Shown here: positions 50,468 through 61,039 of the stretch, piece by piece
Position numbering within the stretch: the first letter of the stretch is position 1
Layout of the letters: each line of letters begins with the position of its first letter
NCBI RefSeq assembly: GCF_002795245.1
Contig: NZ_PGVG01000017.1
Span: forward strand, 62,001-126,000
Origin: Bradyrhizobium forestalis
Lineage (GTDB): Bacteria > Pseudomonadota > Alphaproteobacteria > Rhizobiales > Xanthobacteraceae
Direction of reading: 5' to 3'
Length of the DNA stretch: 64,000 nucleotides
Notes under the pieces: model-generated
The model's input: only the letters and a program-made list of their open reading frames with translations
Database searches by the model: none
What the model was told of the DNA's origin: nothing
Made by a program: the position numbers and the translations under genes

Positions 50468-50882
50468 GGCGAGCGCGGCGCGCGCAGCGTCGCGTCCCCC
50501 ATTCCTGGCAGCCGTCCGTCCATGACCCATCCCCGTCTTCTTACGGGGCACCATGCGCGGGCTGCGCTTAACGGAATCTCACTGCGATCCTTCAAAGCGC
50601 GCCTTTGGTTTTGGATTCATGAACGGCGCTTGCGCGTTGTCGGATCGTTAGGCATGTCGCCACCGTCCCGCGCACCCGTGTCGCGACGCGCTCGATGCGG
50701 ATTCGCGACGCAAAATCACCCGAAAATGCATCTGAGCTGTGGATAACGCGATGACGGAGATATGACAGCGCGGGGCAGCCGGCTCCGAATCTGCTGAGTT
50801 TGTCGTCGAGGATGTTGCGAGGCTGGCCCTCCGCCGAGCATCCCTCGTGTCGCGTTCCACCATTAACCCCTAAGAGGATACT
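50468..50882. other. Intergenic stretch before the Lys/Ala peptide gene
   Basis: About 415 bp; the first 87 bp could be the alternative 5' end of the GGDEF gene. I see no other gene. The last 12 bases carry the ribosome site AGAGGA for the peptide gene. Confidence 0.5.
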
Positions 50883-50951
50883 ATGGCTAAGAAAGCGAAG
50901 AAGGCGGCGAAGAAGAAGGCGAAAAAGGCCAAGAAGGCGAAGAAGAAGTAA
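50883..50951 (+). CDS. 22-residue Lys/Ala-only peptide (histone H1 tail-like)
   Basis: ATG GCT AAG AAA GCG begins a short reading frame that encodes Met, 14 Lys and 7 Ala, ending in TAA. AAGAGGATACT just upstream provides a ribosome site, and a strong terminator lies about 80 bp downstream. The composition resembles the C-terminal tails of bacterial H1-like nucleoid proteins, so DNA or RNA binding is the obvious guess. Codon use varies between AAG and AAA, and GCG, GCT and GCC, so it is not a simple DNA repeat. Confidence 0.65.
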   Translation: MAKKAKKAAKKKAKKAKKAKKK

Positions 50952-51028
50952 CGAGACTTCTGTTTCTTTGCCCGGGTGGGGTCTCGCTCCGCCCGGGCGT
51001 CGGGTAGCATCGATCGGGTTTGACGATG

Positions 51029-51051
51029 GCGGGCAACGGGCCCGCTTTTTT
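51029..51051 (+). terminator. Terminator after the Lys/Ala peptide gene
   Basis: GCGGGC and GCCCGC arms enclose five bases and are followed by TTTTTT. A second GC-rich hairpin (arms GCCCGGG/CCCGGGC) lies at 50972-51000. Confidence 0.85.
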
Positions 51052-51084
51052 ATTGGGTTGAATTCGCTCCGCTCTATCGCTCCC

Positions 51085-51256
51085 TCGCCCCGCTCTCTTG
51101 TCCGCCGAAGCCCGCCTTCTGGCGAAGGCGGATGTGGGGAGAGGGTCGGGGTGAGGGGCCTCTTTTCTCACGTGCGACTGTCGATGGACCTGTACCCCCT
51201 CACCCGGATCGCAAGGGCGATCCGACCTCTCCCCGCAAGCGGGGAGAGGTGAGGAA
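51085..51256. repeat. GC-rich intergenic repeat block
   Basis: It holds several palindromic pieces such as CTCTCCCCGCAAGCGGGGAG and CCGCCTTC/GAAGGCGG, similar in type to 52560-52640. These are common non-coding repeats in related genomes; no gene is supported here. Confidence 0.6.
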
Positions 51257-51260
51257 GAAG

Positions 51261-51872
51261 CTACCGCTCTGCAAACGCCAGCTTGGCGCCGAGTGCGGCG
51301 AAGCCGGCGGCAAAGCTGCGGCGCAGCCAGGCCATGACGCCGGGCTGCGAGATGACGCGCTCGCGCACCGCGGCGGCGCAGAGGCCGTAGAGGACGAACA
51401 CAGCGAAGGTCATCGCCATGAAAGCGCCGCTCAATTCCAGCATGCGCGCCATCACATGGGCCTCGTCCGCCGCGATGAACTGCGGCAGGAAGGCGAGGAA
51501 GAAGATCGACAGCTTTGGATTGAGGATGTTGATCAGGAAGCCGGTGACGATGACGCGGCCGCTCGATCGCTCGCGGATCTCGCCCTCGACCGCCAATGCA
51601 CCTCGCTCGCGCAGCGCCTGCCAGGACATGTAGAGCAGATAGGCGACCCCGCACCATTTCAGCACGGCGAAGGCAAGTGCACTGGTGTGGAGCACGGCGG
51701 CAAGGCCGAGCATCGCCGCCACCATGTGCGGCAGGATTCCGAGCGTGCAGCCGAAGGCGGCGGCCATGCTGGCCCGCGAGCCGCGGGTCAGCGCCGCCGC
51801 CAGCGTGTAAAGCACGCCGGTGCCGGGCGATGCGACGACGATGAGCGAGGTGAGCAGGAAGGACCAGGTCAT
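51261..51872 (-). CDS. LysE/RhtB-family exporter
   Basis: This 203-residue membrane protein has about six helices and the family start FLLTSLIVVASPGTGVLYTL. The conserved GFLINILNPKLSIFFLAFLP lies near residue 110. LysE/RhtB proteins export amino acids and related metabolites. Here SPGP is replaced by SPGTG. It is convergent with nothing, standing alone between a repeat block and the receiver gene. The substrate cannot be told. Confidence 0.88.
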   Translation of the reverse strand: MTWSFLLTSLIVVASPGTGVLYTLAAALTRGSRASMAAAFGCTLGILPHMVAAMLGLAAVLHTSALAFAVLKWCGVAYLLYMSWQALRERGALAVEGEIRERSSGRVIVTGFLINILNPKLSIFFLAFLPQFIAADEAHVMARMLELSGAFMAMTFAVFVLYGLCAAAVRERVISQPGVMAWLRRSFAAGFAALGAKLAFAER

Positions 51873-51927
51873 GGGCGGACCTTATCACCGCCGCTCGCGC
51901 CGAGAAACCGTGCCCGCCGGATACCCG

Positions 51928-52320
51928 TCAGGATATCTGCGCGAGCTCGGCCTCGCGCAGCACGTCGAGCGGCGCCCAGGGCTTGGCCCAGAATTTCACA
52001 CCATCCGGCAAGGGCTGCTTCAAGGGACGGCCGGAGGTGACGACGACGTCGAGCTTCGGGTTGCGGTGCTTGGCGACGTGGGCGAGCTCGACGCCGTTCA
52101 TGGGGCCGGCGAGCTGGACGTCGGTCAACATCAGACAGAGCATGCCGGCAATCTCGTCGAGGATGCGCTCGGCCGCCTCGGCACTTTCGCACTGGAACAC
52201 TTGGTAGCCGCTCTCTTCCAAGAGGACGCAAAGCATCTCCCGCTGCATGACGTCGTCCTCAACGATCAGCGCCGTCGCGCGAAATGGCTTTGCTTGTCCC
52301 ATCGGCGGTTCCCAATGCAT
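51928..52320 (-). CDS. Stand-alone response-regulator receiver domain
   Basis: This 130-residue single receiver domain has no output domain. The acidic pair is in LIVEDD, the phosphoacceptor Asp is in LMLTDVQLAG (about residue 66), the switch Ser/Thr is in VVTSGR and the Lys is in FWAKPW. Such CheY-like proteins act by binding other proteins or in phosphorelays. A second possible start, MGQAKPF, lies 18 bp further in. No histidine kinase is nearby. Confidence 0.88.
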   Translation of the reverse strand: MHWEPPMGQAKPFRATALIVEDDVMQREMLCVLLEESGYQVFQCESAEAAERILDEIAGMLCLMLTDVQLAGPMNGVELAHVAKHRNPKLDVVVTSGRPLKQPLPDGVKFWAKPWAPLDVLREAELAQIS

Positions 52321-52559
52321 GGCTCCCTAACACATGTTAAAAACCGAGGCCGGCAACGGTTCGGTTTCATTTCAAAAAAATGTAATCCATGGTTCCACGA
52401 TTGGAGGTCGAGCGGTTCGATAACGCGGCGAAGGCCTCGCCAACGGATGTCGCGCTGCGCCTGGCGATCGCATATGGCGTGCACGATGCGGCGGCATCGG
52501 CACCGGGCTCCCTCCCCCGCTTGCGGTTGGAGTTGCTGAGAATTTGCCGAGGATGTCCC

Positions 52560-52690
52560 TGCGCGGTGAGAGCCCTCACCCGCCGCGCTCTGCGAGCGCG
52601 TCGGCCTCTCCCGCAAGCGGGAGAGGCGGAGCAAGCCCGCGGACAGTCCCCGCGAAAGCATATGCGATCGCCCTGCCCTCCAGGGGAGGG
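52560..52690. repeat. Intergenic repeat block before the transglycosylase gene end
   Basis: It contains CCTCTCCCGCAAGCGGGAGAGG and other GC-rich inverted pieces like those at 51085-51256. The rest of 52321-52695 shows no gene. Confidence 0.55.
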
Positions 52691-52695
52691 TGAAG

Positions 52696-53502
52696 TCACT
52701 GCCCCATCAGCCGATCCGCGAAATACCCGATCGTCTTGCGATAGACCACCGCCCTGTTCCACTCGCGCATCGCCTCGAAATTGGCGGTGCCCTCGCCATA
52801 GGGCTGGCCCATCTTGAAGCCGTTGGTGTGAAGCAAGTTCGCGGTCGAGGCGAGCACGTCGGGGACGCTGTGGCGGAGGTCGACATGGCCGTCGCCGTCG
52901 AAATCGACGCCGTATTTGATGTAGGACGACGGCAGGAACTGGGTCTGGCCGATCTCGCCGGCATAGGCGCCGATGAGATCGCGCAGCGGCAGGTCGCCGC
53001 GCTGCACGATCTTGAGCGCCGCGAGCAGCTCGCCCTGGAACAGGTCGGTACGGCGGCAATCATGCGCGAGCGTCGCCAGCGTGCGGATCACCGGCAGCTT
53101 GCCGGTGTCGCCCTTGCCGAAATCGCTTTCCAGCCCCCAGATCGCGACCAGGATGGTGCGCGGCACGCCGAATTGCTGCTCGATCCGCGACAGCAGCGCG
53201 GCATGGCGCTGCAGCAGAGCTCGTCCGCCATTGATGCGGCCGGGGCCGACGCGGGTCGAGACATACTGCTCGAAGCTCTTGTTGAAGGTGTGGCGCTGGC
53301 GCCGGTCGAAGGCGAGCACGGCGCCATCAGGCGTCACGCCGCTGAGCGCCGCGCCGGTCACGCTCGCGGAAACGCCGGCCGCCTGCGCCTCCTGGGCCAT
53401 GCCGGCAATGAAGCTGTTGAAGTCGCCGCCGCAGCGGGCGGCCTGCGCCGACCCGCCGGCCAGAGACACGACCAACGCGGCGGCGAGAAGCAGTCTCAGC
53501 AT
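52696..53502 (-). CDS. Lytic murein transglycosylase (MltB-like)
   Basis: This 268-residue exported enzyme has a signal peptide (MLRLLLAAALVVSLAGGSAQ, cut near AQA-ARC). The catalytic Glu is in AIWGLESDFGK (about residue 122), and the family blocks ETxxG-like GEIGQTQFLPSSY and DFDGDGHVDL are present. It cleaves peptidoglycan without hydrolysis, leaving anhydro sugars. No C-terminal peptidoglycan-binding domain is present. The start at 53502 is chosen because it begins the signal peptide. Confidence 0.92.
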   Translation of the reverse strand: MLRLLLAAALVVSLAGGSAQAARCGGDFNSFIAGMAQEAQAAGVSASVTGAALSGVTPDGAVLAFDRRQRHTFNKSFEQYVSTRVGPGRINGGRALLQRHAALLSRIEQQFGVPRTILVAIWGLESDFGKGDTGKLPVIRTLATLAHDCRRTDLFQGELLAALKIVQRGDLPLRDLIGAYAGEIGQTQFLPSSYIKYGVDFDGDGHVDLRHSVPDVLASTANLLHTNGFKMGQPYGEGTANFEAMREWNRAVVYRKTIGYFADRLMGQ

Positions 53503-53675
53503 GCGGCACAATCCCCCAAAGTCCCAGTGCGAAGCAGCGCGCGGATCATGCCCGGGAACGCTGCGAGCGTCAAAGCGCAAGGATCAAAGCGCAGGGATTG
53601 AAGCGCAAGGCTTGATCCGCATCAAACCTGTCTCACGCCGCACTTTCTAGACTGAGCCAAACAGGAGAGCCGCAC

Positions 53676-54203
53676 ATGACCGGAATTACCTTGACCGCCG
53701 AGCAGATCCGCAATGCCCCCGCCCTGGTACGGCAATGGATCGAGCAGGAGGTGATCTCCGCGCTCGGCCTCGCACCACCGATGCCAGCGGCCACGCCGCC
53801 TCAGGCCGCCCATCTCGTCGCCTGCAGCGTGGAAGACATGGCCGGCGTGCTCGAGCACATCCGCGGCGTGCTTCCTGCGGTGAACGTGCTGTTCGAGCTC
53901 GGCCGCCCCGGCATCAGCTTCGGCCGTCCCGCGGTGATGACGTTCCGCCTGATGGACATCCTGCATCACACCCGCCTCACGGACGTCGGCCAGGTCATGA
54001 TGTGTCTTGAGATGATCAACCAGGCGCTGACCGAGGTGAAGAAGGATCCGTCGGTGCGGTTCTGCGGGTTCGACAATGAGGGCCACTGCCTGATCGCGCC
54101 GCAAACGCAAGAGAGCATCGCAACGCTGTGGCAGACCATGGTGGAGCGTCAACAGGCGGCGCAGGCGAGTGAGGCGGGCAGCCGGGTGGCTCCGGCGGCG
54201 TGA
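53676..54203 (+). CDS. Conserved-type cytoplasmic protein of unknown function
   Basis: This 175-residue protein starts MTGITLTAEQIRNAPALVRQ, with GGAGAG about 8 bp upstream. It has no signal peptide or membrane helix. It has two Cys (VRFCGFDNEGHC) close together and a helical C-terminus. No domain is recognised. It is divergent from the transglycosylase gene, and the coding quality looks good. Confidence 0.7.
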   Translation: MTGITLTAEQIRNAPALVRQWIEQEVISALGLAPPMPAATPPQAAHLVACSVEDMAGVLEHIRGVLPAVNVLFELGRPGISFGRPAVMTFRLMDILHHTRLTDVGQVMMCLEMINQALTEVKKDPSVRFCGFDNEGHCLIAPQTQESIATLWQTMVERQQAAQASEAGSRVAPAA

Positions 54204-54229
54204 GGCGATGGAGGATCGCCGAGCTCTCC

Positions 54230-54358
54230 TCTCGTCGTTCCGGGGCGCGCAGCGCGAGCCCGGAATCCATCGAGCGGCAGAGACGGTGGATGAATGGATT
54301 CTCAGATGCGCAATTGCGCACCATAGTTCGCGACTTCGTCGCGCCCCGGAATGACGGA
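54230..54358. repeat. Palindrome-ended intergenic repeat
   Basis: The ends GTCGTTCCGGGGCGCG and CGCGCCCCGGAATGAC are inverted copies, enclosing CCGGAATCCAT and similar pieces. It is a typical small mobile-like or REP-type repeat of Bradyrhizobium. Confidence 0.7.
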
Positions 54359-54430
54359 TGAGAGAGTTCGCGCTACGATATCGAAGCTTGCGCGGCAATA
54401 CTGCTCCAGGCCAGCGTGAAGCAACCAGTC

Positions 54431-54769
54431 ATGCCCAACAATCAGCAACCGACTCGCCCCGCCCTCCTCCGCATCCCGCTGTTCCGCCTGCTCGCGATCA
54501 ACCTCGCGATCGGCGCCTGCGCGGCTGCGCTGCTGGTCGGTGGCCTGCTCTGGCTCAATCCCGGACATCTGCGCGAGCTGATCTTCGCTGACCGCGCACC
54601 AGGCATTGCACTTCTCCTGCTGCTCGCCTCCTTCCTCATCACCTTCGGCTCGGCCGCGATGGGCAGCGCGATCATGGCGCAGGGGCGCAAGGCAGACAGC
54701 GGCAAAGGCGGCGGACACGGATCGCGGCTCGCCGCGCAGGACGTGGCGCAGCGCACGCAGGCGCAGTGA
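54431..54769 (+). CDS. Small two-helix membrane protein
   Basis: This 112-residue protein has two membrane helices (about residues 18-42 and 55-80) and a polar, Gly/Gln-rich C-terminal tail. The start MPNNQQPTRP is the first ATG; a GTG 15 bp upstream is also possible. No family is recognised with certainty. It is followed by a stretch of about 460 bp without a clear gene. Confidence 0.6.
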   Translation: MPNNQQPTRPALLRIPLFRLLAINLAIGACAAALLVGGLLWLNPGHLRELIFADRAPGIALLLLLASFLITFGSAAMGSAIMAQGRKADSGKGGGHGSRLAAQDVAQRTQAQ

Positions 54770-55230
54770 TGCGCACGCCGAGAAACGCGAGCTCGATTAA
54801 CTTATGTTAGCATCAGATGGCCTGCACGCAGGCAGGAAGGCGTGCAGCTTGGCGCGCCTTCCGACAAAGCGCGCCACGCGCGCCGCGTTGCGAGAGCCAC
54901 ACAGATGAACAAAGTGGTTTGACGATCCAAACAATTGCTTCGATGTTCCACCGCATCAGACATCGCAACCAACGCATATCTGATGCGCCGCTGCGACATC
55001 GACGCCGCCACGATTTGCCTTGCCATCGCAGGGCGCCTTCTATAGCCTTCTATTTTAGGTTGTCGCCCCGCCAGCCCCGGGCGACGCTGAAAAAATAAAC
55101 GGCGGGCTTCGGCCCGCCGTTTATTGAGCAAGGGCCACGTGCATTGGGTCCCGCGGCCACGGCTCGGTGTTAGCTCCCGGCGACGCGCAAAGTCATTTGA
55201 CTATGACACGGCTATCGACGACAAGCCGCC
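54770..55230. other. Intergenic stretch with a bidirectional terminator
   Basis: No convincing gene is seen. The most notable element is a long perfect hairpin at 55094-55125. A short frame ending at 55098 runs into that hairpin but has no recognisable product; a small RNA upstream of it cannot be excluded. Confidence 0.45.
55094..55125. terminator. Strong hairpin terminator (both directions)
   Basis: Arms AATAAACGGCGGGC and GCCCGCCGTTTATT are perfectly complementary around TTCG, giving a 14-bp stem with A- and T-rich flanks. Confidence 0.8.
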
Positions 55231-55467
55231 ATGGCCAAAAAACCCGGAACCAATCCCAAAGGCGAATTCGCCTTCTTCAACGTCGTCTATGAAGACGGCT
55301 CCCAGCGCTCCAACCGCCGCGTGCCCACCGAGTTGCTCGGCGGCCTCGACGGCGACGAGCCCGCGCGCGCCTTCATCATGGAGCAGGACCGCGAGATCGC
55401 GGAAAAGAGCGGGCGGCCGGCGCTGGAGATCAAGAGAATCGAGCGCGTCGGGGCAAAGAAGAAATAG
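55231..55467 (+). CDS. Small basic protein of unknown function
   Basis: This 78-residue protein (MAKKPGTNPKGEFAFFNVVY) ends in KKK. The middle part, FNVVYEDGSQRSNRRVPTELLGG, resembles a compact beta-rich domain. It has no Cys, no signal peptide and no membrane segment. It ends 18 bp before the convergent DUF393 relic. The family is unknown to me, but the coding pattern looks real. Confidence 0.65.
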   Translation: MAKKPGTNPKGEFAFFNVVYEDGSQRSNRRVPTELLGGLDGDEPARAFIMEQDREIAEKSGRPALEIKRIERVGAKKK

Positions 55468-55485
55468 GCCGACATCGGCAGGCGC

Positions 55486-55864
55486 TCACCAGCGCCCGCT
55501 CCGCTTGTTCCAGGCAAACAGCAGATCGGCAAAACGGTCGTAGAAGAACCGCGTGAACGGCAGCGCCGCGCGATTGCCAAACAGCGCCGCAAGCCGCCCC
55601 TCCCCCGGCGTTATCAGCCACAGCGCAATCGCAACATCCGCGCCGACGATGAGCCTGCCGGCCGCATCGGTCGCATGCAGGCGCCGTCTGATGTCGTCGA
55701 CCGAGGCTCCGAAGTGCGCCAACGCATCGGGCTGTTGGTTGATGTCCTTGAATTCGACCGTGCCCGCGCGCACCAGCGCGAGCAGCTTGTTGCGCTGCCA
55801 GTCGATGCCAGCGTCATAGACGGGGCAGCGGGTGTTGTACCAGACGGTGGAGATGGTCAGGCAT
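55486..55864 (-). pseudogene. DUF393 (DCC-type thiol-disulfide) gene with frameshift
   Basis: The minus strand encodes VWYNTRCPVYDAGIDWQRNK and a C-terminal part ending LFAWNKRSGRW, typical of DUF393. The natural start ATG CCT GAC at 55864 is out of frame by one base (MPD then ISTVWYNTRC needs a one-base skip near 55857). The second Cys of the expected CxxC is Tyr. It is likely a decayed gene, unless a non-ATG start inside the frame is used. Confidence 0.65.
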
Positions 55865-55969
55865 CTTCTAAGGATAGATGTCGATCTTCGCGTCGTCGAG
55901 GCTGTTGCGAATCTCGTTCGGCTTAGGTGCAGATGAACCTCTTTGGCGAGCGCTGCCGCAATACGGCAC

Positions 55970-56004
55970 AAAAAAACGGCGGGCTTTGCGGCCAGCCGTT
56001 TTCG
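55970..56004 (-). terminator. Rho-independent terminator of rpoD
   Basis: About 40 bp past the rpoD stop, the minus strand has a hairpin with outer arms AACGGC/GCCGTT and inner GGC/GCC pairing, followed by TTTTTTT. Confidence 0.8.
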
Positions 56005-56045
56005 TCTGTCTGGATACCTGGGTCGGGCCCAGGCATGATCCGAAT

Positions 56046-58187
<2,142 letters not shown>

Positions 58188-58561
58188 CCATTGCTCCTAA
58201 ACGCGCTTCATGCGAGGCGCCCGCCGCGCCCGCGCGAATTCACTTGAACCTGTTGCTCGACGCTCTCGCTTCGGCAGCTCTCGACACGGAAAGGGCGGCG
58301 CACAAATCTCTCGCCACCCCAACTTTCTCTCGCCGGAATTGCCTAACGCTTCGTCAGCCTCTTTGCCGCGGCGGATGCAGGTGTAGTGCCAACAGCGATT
58401 GCGCGGATTCATTCCTGACGCGTCTGTTATGCCTGCGGCCGCCTCTGGGCCAAAGTGCTACAAGACCGTTAAGCCTCGATTAACCCTGTTTTTGCCGCCA
58501 AACCCAGGATTTGGCGAGTCTTTTAGCGGTTCCGGCCGCGGCCGTCCGCATGATTCTTCCA
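58188..58561. other. Gap between dnaG and rpoD
   Basis: About 374 bp without a supported gene. It should hold the rpoD promoter and leader, but no clear -35/-10 pair can be named. A small stem (GCCAAA/TTTGGC at 58497-58515) is present without a T-run. Confidence 0.5.
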
Positions 58562-60565
58562 TCACATGCTCTTCTGGAGCCGACCCGACAGCTCGCCAAA
58601 ACCCTCGATCAGGGCCTCGGTACCGTCGACTTCCCCTATCCGAGCCTTGACGTCACGTAGCCACGCCAAATTGGCCTCGCTGGGATCCTCCCCCAAGGCC
58701 AGCTCGGCGTCTTTCAGCTCTCTAAGTAGTGAATGCCATTGCCGATGCAAGGCAACCAGCTGGTGCCAGGTGGCAAGAACGTCGTCCCGTGCTGCGCCCT
58801 CGCGGGCGGCCCACACCGCCTGGGTCGTGATGACATTCTCAACCCTTTGAAGAATTTGAGAAAATCCGCCCTTCTCGATGTCGCTGCGCATCTTTTCGGC
58901 CTGCTCGCCAGGGTCCGGCGAGTGGTGATGGTCGTTGGCGAAGGCGGCGATGATGCCGGCCCTGAGCTTGTGGGCCTCAGGATGGGCTAGCTCCAGGGCG
59001 GCGACCTCCTCGAGATGCTCATGCAGCAGCCAGGGGTGGTTGATCAGGCATTGCAGGATCAGCGCCTCGCGGCGGGAGATGGCGCTGCGCTGGCCCCGCA
59101 TGATCGGGCTTGCCGCCAGCTGGGGGCTCGCCGCCTGGTAGGGGCCCGACGGTAGCAGGGTGGGACCCGGGACGCCGCGGCGGCCGCCGCCGAATCCCTG
59201 GGCGCCGAATCGATTCGGGCCCCCTGCCCTCGGCTGGAACGGCCGCCCGCCGCCGGGGCGGAAATTGCCCCGGCCGCCAAAGCCGCGCCCACCTTCGGGC
59301 GCGAAGGTGCGCTGCAGCCGCTCGACGAAGTCATCGCGATAATAGCGCCGCACCACCTCGTCGCGGATGCCGTTCGTGAGCTCCTTGATGCGCGCCTCCA
59401 GCGCGGCGCGGCGCGCGGGGGTAGCGAAATTGCCGCCTTCGAGCTCGCGCGACCAGATCATGTCGGCGAGCGGGCGGGCCGCTCCGATCACCTCCTCGAT
59501 CGCGCCGCGTCCGCCCGAGCGAACGAGATCGTCGGGGTCCTGCCCTTCCGGCAGCAGTGCAAAGCGCAGGCTCTTGCCGGGCGCGAGGAAGGGCAAGGCA
59601 AGATCGGCGGCACGATAGGCCGCCTTCTGTCCGGCGCGATCGCCGTCGAAACAGAGGATCGGCTCGTCCGCCATCTTCCAGAGCAGCGCGAGCTGGCTCT
59701 CGGTGAGCGCGGTGCCGAGCGGCGCTACGCTGCCTGCAAAGCCCGCGGTGACCATGGCGATGACGTCGACATAGCCTTCGACCACGATCAGCGCGCTGCC
59801 GTCATGCGCTGCTTTGCGAGCAGTCTGGTGATTGTAGAGATTGTCGCCCTTGTGGAAGAGCGGCGTCTCCGGCGAGTTCAGGTATTTGGCCGGAACGTCC
59901 TTCTCCAGCGCGCGCCCGCCGAAGGCGATGACGCGGCCGCGCAAATCCGTGATCGGAAACATCACGCGATCGCGGAAACGGTCGTACGGCACGGGGATGT
60001 CGTCGCCGCCAATCAACAGGCCGGTCTCGACCATGTCCTCGACGGAGATGCCGAGCTTGCCGAGATGCTCCTTCAGCGCGAAGCGGTCGGGCGGGGCATA
60101 GCCGAGGCGGAACTGCAATTGCGTCGCCGGGGAGATGGCGCGATCGGCGAGATAGCCGCGCGCTTTGGCGCCGACGCGCGAGGCCAGCGTCTCCGCGAAG
60201 AATTTCGCCGCGAGCTCCATGACGTCATGCAGCGATTTGCGCCGCTGCTCGTGCCGCGCGGTATCGGGTGTCACCGCCGGCAGCGGCAGGCCCGCCATGC
60301 CCGCGAGCCGCTCGACCGCCTCCGCGAACGGCAGGCCATCGGTCTCCATCACGAAGGTGATGATGTCGCCGTGCTTGCCGGAGGAGAAGTCGTGGTAAAA
60401 ACCCTTCTGGTCGTTGACGTAGAAGGACGGCGTCTTTTCCTGCTGAAAGGGCGACAGCCCCTTCCACTCCCGCCCCGCCTTCTTCAGCTTGACGCGCTTG
60501 CCCACGACTTCGGAGACCGAAAGCCGGGCACGAAGCTCGTCGAGGAACTGGGGCGTGAAGCGCAT
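58562..60565 (-). CDS. dnaG: DnaG DNA primase lacking zinc ligands
   Basis: This 667-residue primase makes RNA primers for replication. The N-terminal domain has GLSPFQQEKTPSFYVN and YHDFSSGKHGD, where zinc-binding primases have Cys/His, so no zinc site can form. I believe this is normal for alphaproteobacteria. The TOPRIM core is intact (LIVVEGYVDVIA, CFDGDRAGQKAAYRA). A Gly/Arg-rich linker at about residues 420-470 (GGRGFGGRGNFRPGGG) leads to the helicase-binding C-terminal domain. The start is MRFTPQFLDELRARLS. Confidence 0.96.
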   Translation of the reverse strand: MRFTPQFLDELRARLSVSEVVGKRVKLKKAGREWKGLSPFQQEKTPSFYVNDQKGFYHDFSSGKHGDIITFVMETDGLPFAEAVERLAGMAGLPLPAVTPDTARHEQRRKSLHDVMELAAKFFAETLASRVGAKARGYLADRAISPATQLQFRLGYAPPDRFALKEHLGKLGISVEDMVETGLLIGGDDIPVPYDRFRDRVMFPITDLRGRVIAFGGRALEKDVPAKYLNSPETPLFHKGDNLYNHQTARKAAHDGSALIVVEGYVDVIAMVTAGFAGSVAPLGTALTESQLALLWKMADEPILCFDGDRAGQKAAYRAADLALPFLAPGKSLRFALLPEGQDPDDLVRSGGRGAIEEVIGAARPLADMIWSRELEGGNFATPARRAALEARIKELTNGIRDEVVRRYYRDDFVERLQRTFAPEGGRGFGGRGNFRPGGGRPFQPRAGGPNRFGAQGFGGGRRGVPGPTLLPSGPYQAASPQLAASPIMRGQRSAISRREALILQCLINHPWLLHEHLEEVAALELAHPEAHKLRAGIIAAFANDHHHSPDPGEQAEKMRSDIEKGGFSQILQRVENVITTQAVWAAREGAARDDVLATWHQLVALHRQWHSLLRELKDAELALGEDPSEANLAWLRDVKARIGEVDGTEALIEGFGELSGRLQKSM

Positions 60566-60701
60566 GGCGGAATGGAACTCTGTCTCGGCCGCGTAAAGCG
60601 CCCATCTCAGAAATGCGAAGCCTTGCCTTGCTTCAATCGCTTATTTAATGTTCACTTTATGTTCCGTCCATATCCACAGGCTTGAAGCCGTCAGAATACA
60701 A

Positions 60702-60713
60702 TTGTATATACAA
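60702..60713. promoter_or_regulatory. Palindromic operator of brnTA
   Basis: TTGTATATACAA is a perfect 12-bp palindrome that ends 8 bp before the brnT ATG. A BrnA-type ribbon-helix-helix antitoxin would bind here and repress its own operon. Confidence 0.7.
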
Positions 60714-60721
60714 AACGCCAG

Positions 60722-61039
60722 ATGCCCGATTTCAGCTCTCTAGCTCCTGCCGGGTTTGAATGGGACGAGGAGAAGAACAAAGCCAATCTGATCAAGCATG
60801 GCATCAGTTTCGATGACGCAAGTCAGATTTTCTACGGCCCGATGGTCGTTCGGCAGTCCGATCGTAACGACGAGGAGCGATGGATCGCGGTAGGAGAATT
60901 CAATGATCGAATTCTGACGGTGATCTTCACGCGACGGGCCAAAGCGATTCGGATCATTTCAGCGAGACGGCCAAGACCAGATGAAAAAAGAGCATATCGT
61001 GAAGCGTCGATGGGGCGATCGCCGCAAGGGAAATACTGA
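60722..61039 (+). CDS. brnT: BrnT-family ribonuclease toxin
   Basis: This 105-residue protein matches BrnT: FEWDEEKNKANLIKHGISFDDA (about residues 12-33), the catalytic-fold segment ERWIAVGEFNDRILTVIFT and the closing RIISARRPRPDEKRAYRE with Arg and Glu residues of the RelE-like RNase fold. BrnT cuts mRNA and is neutralised by BrnA. Its 3' end overlaps brnA by 59 bp, longer than usual coupling. The first ATG after the operator is the start. Confidence 0.92.
   Translation: MPDFSSLAPAGFEWDEEKNKANLIKHGISFDDASQIFYGPMVVRQSDRNDEERWIAVGEFNDRILTVIFTRRAKAIRIISARRPRPDEKRAYREASMGRSPQGKY

Noticed and set aside
54817..55131. Overlapping frames of 90-110 codons on both strands
   Set aside because: Basic, low-quality sequence with no start signal; one ends within a terminator hairpin.
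58497..58515. Hairpin GCCAAA/TTTGGC after dnaG as terminator
   Set aside because: No T-run follows on the minus strand; the A/T run is on the wrong side.
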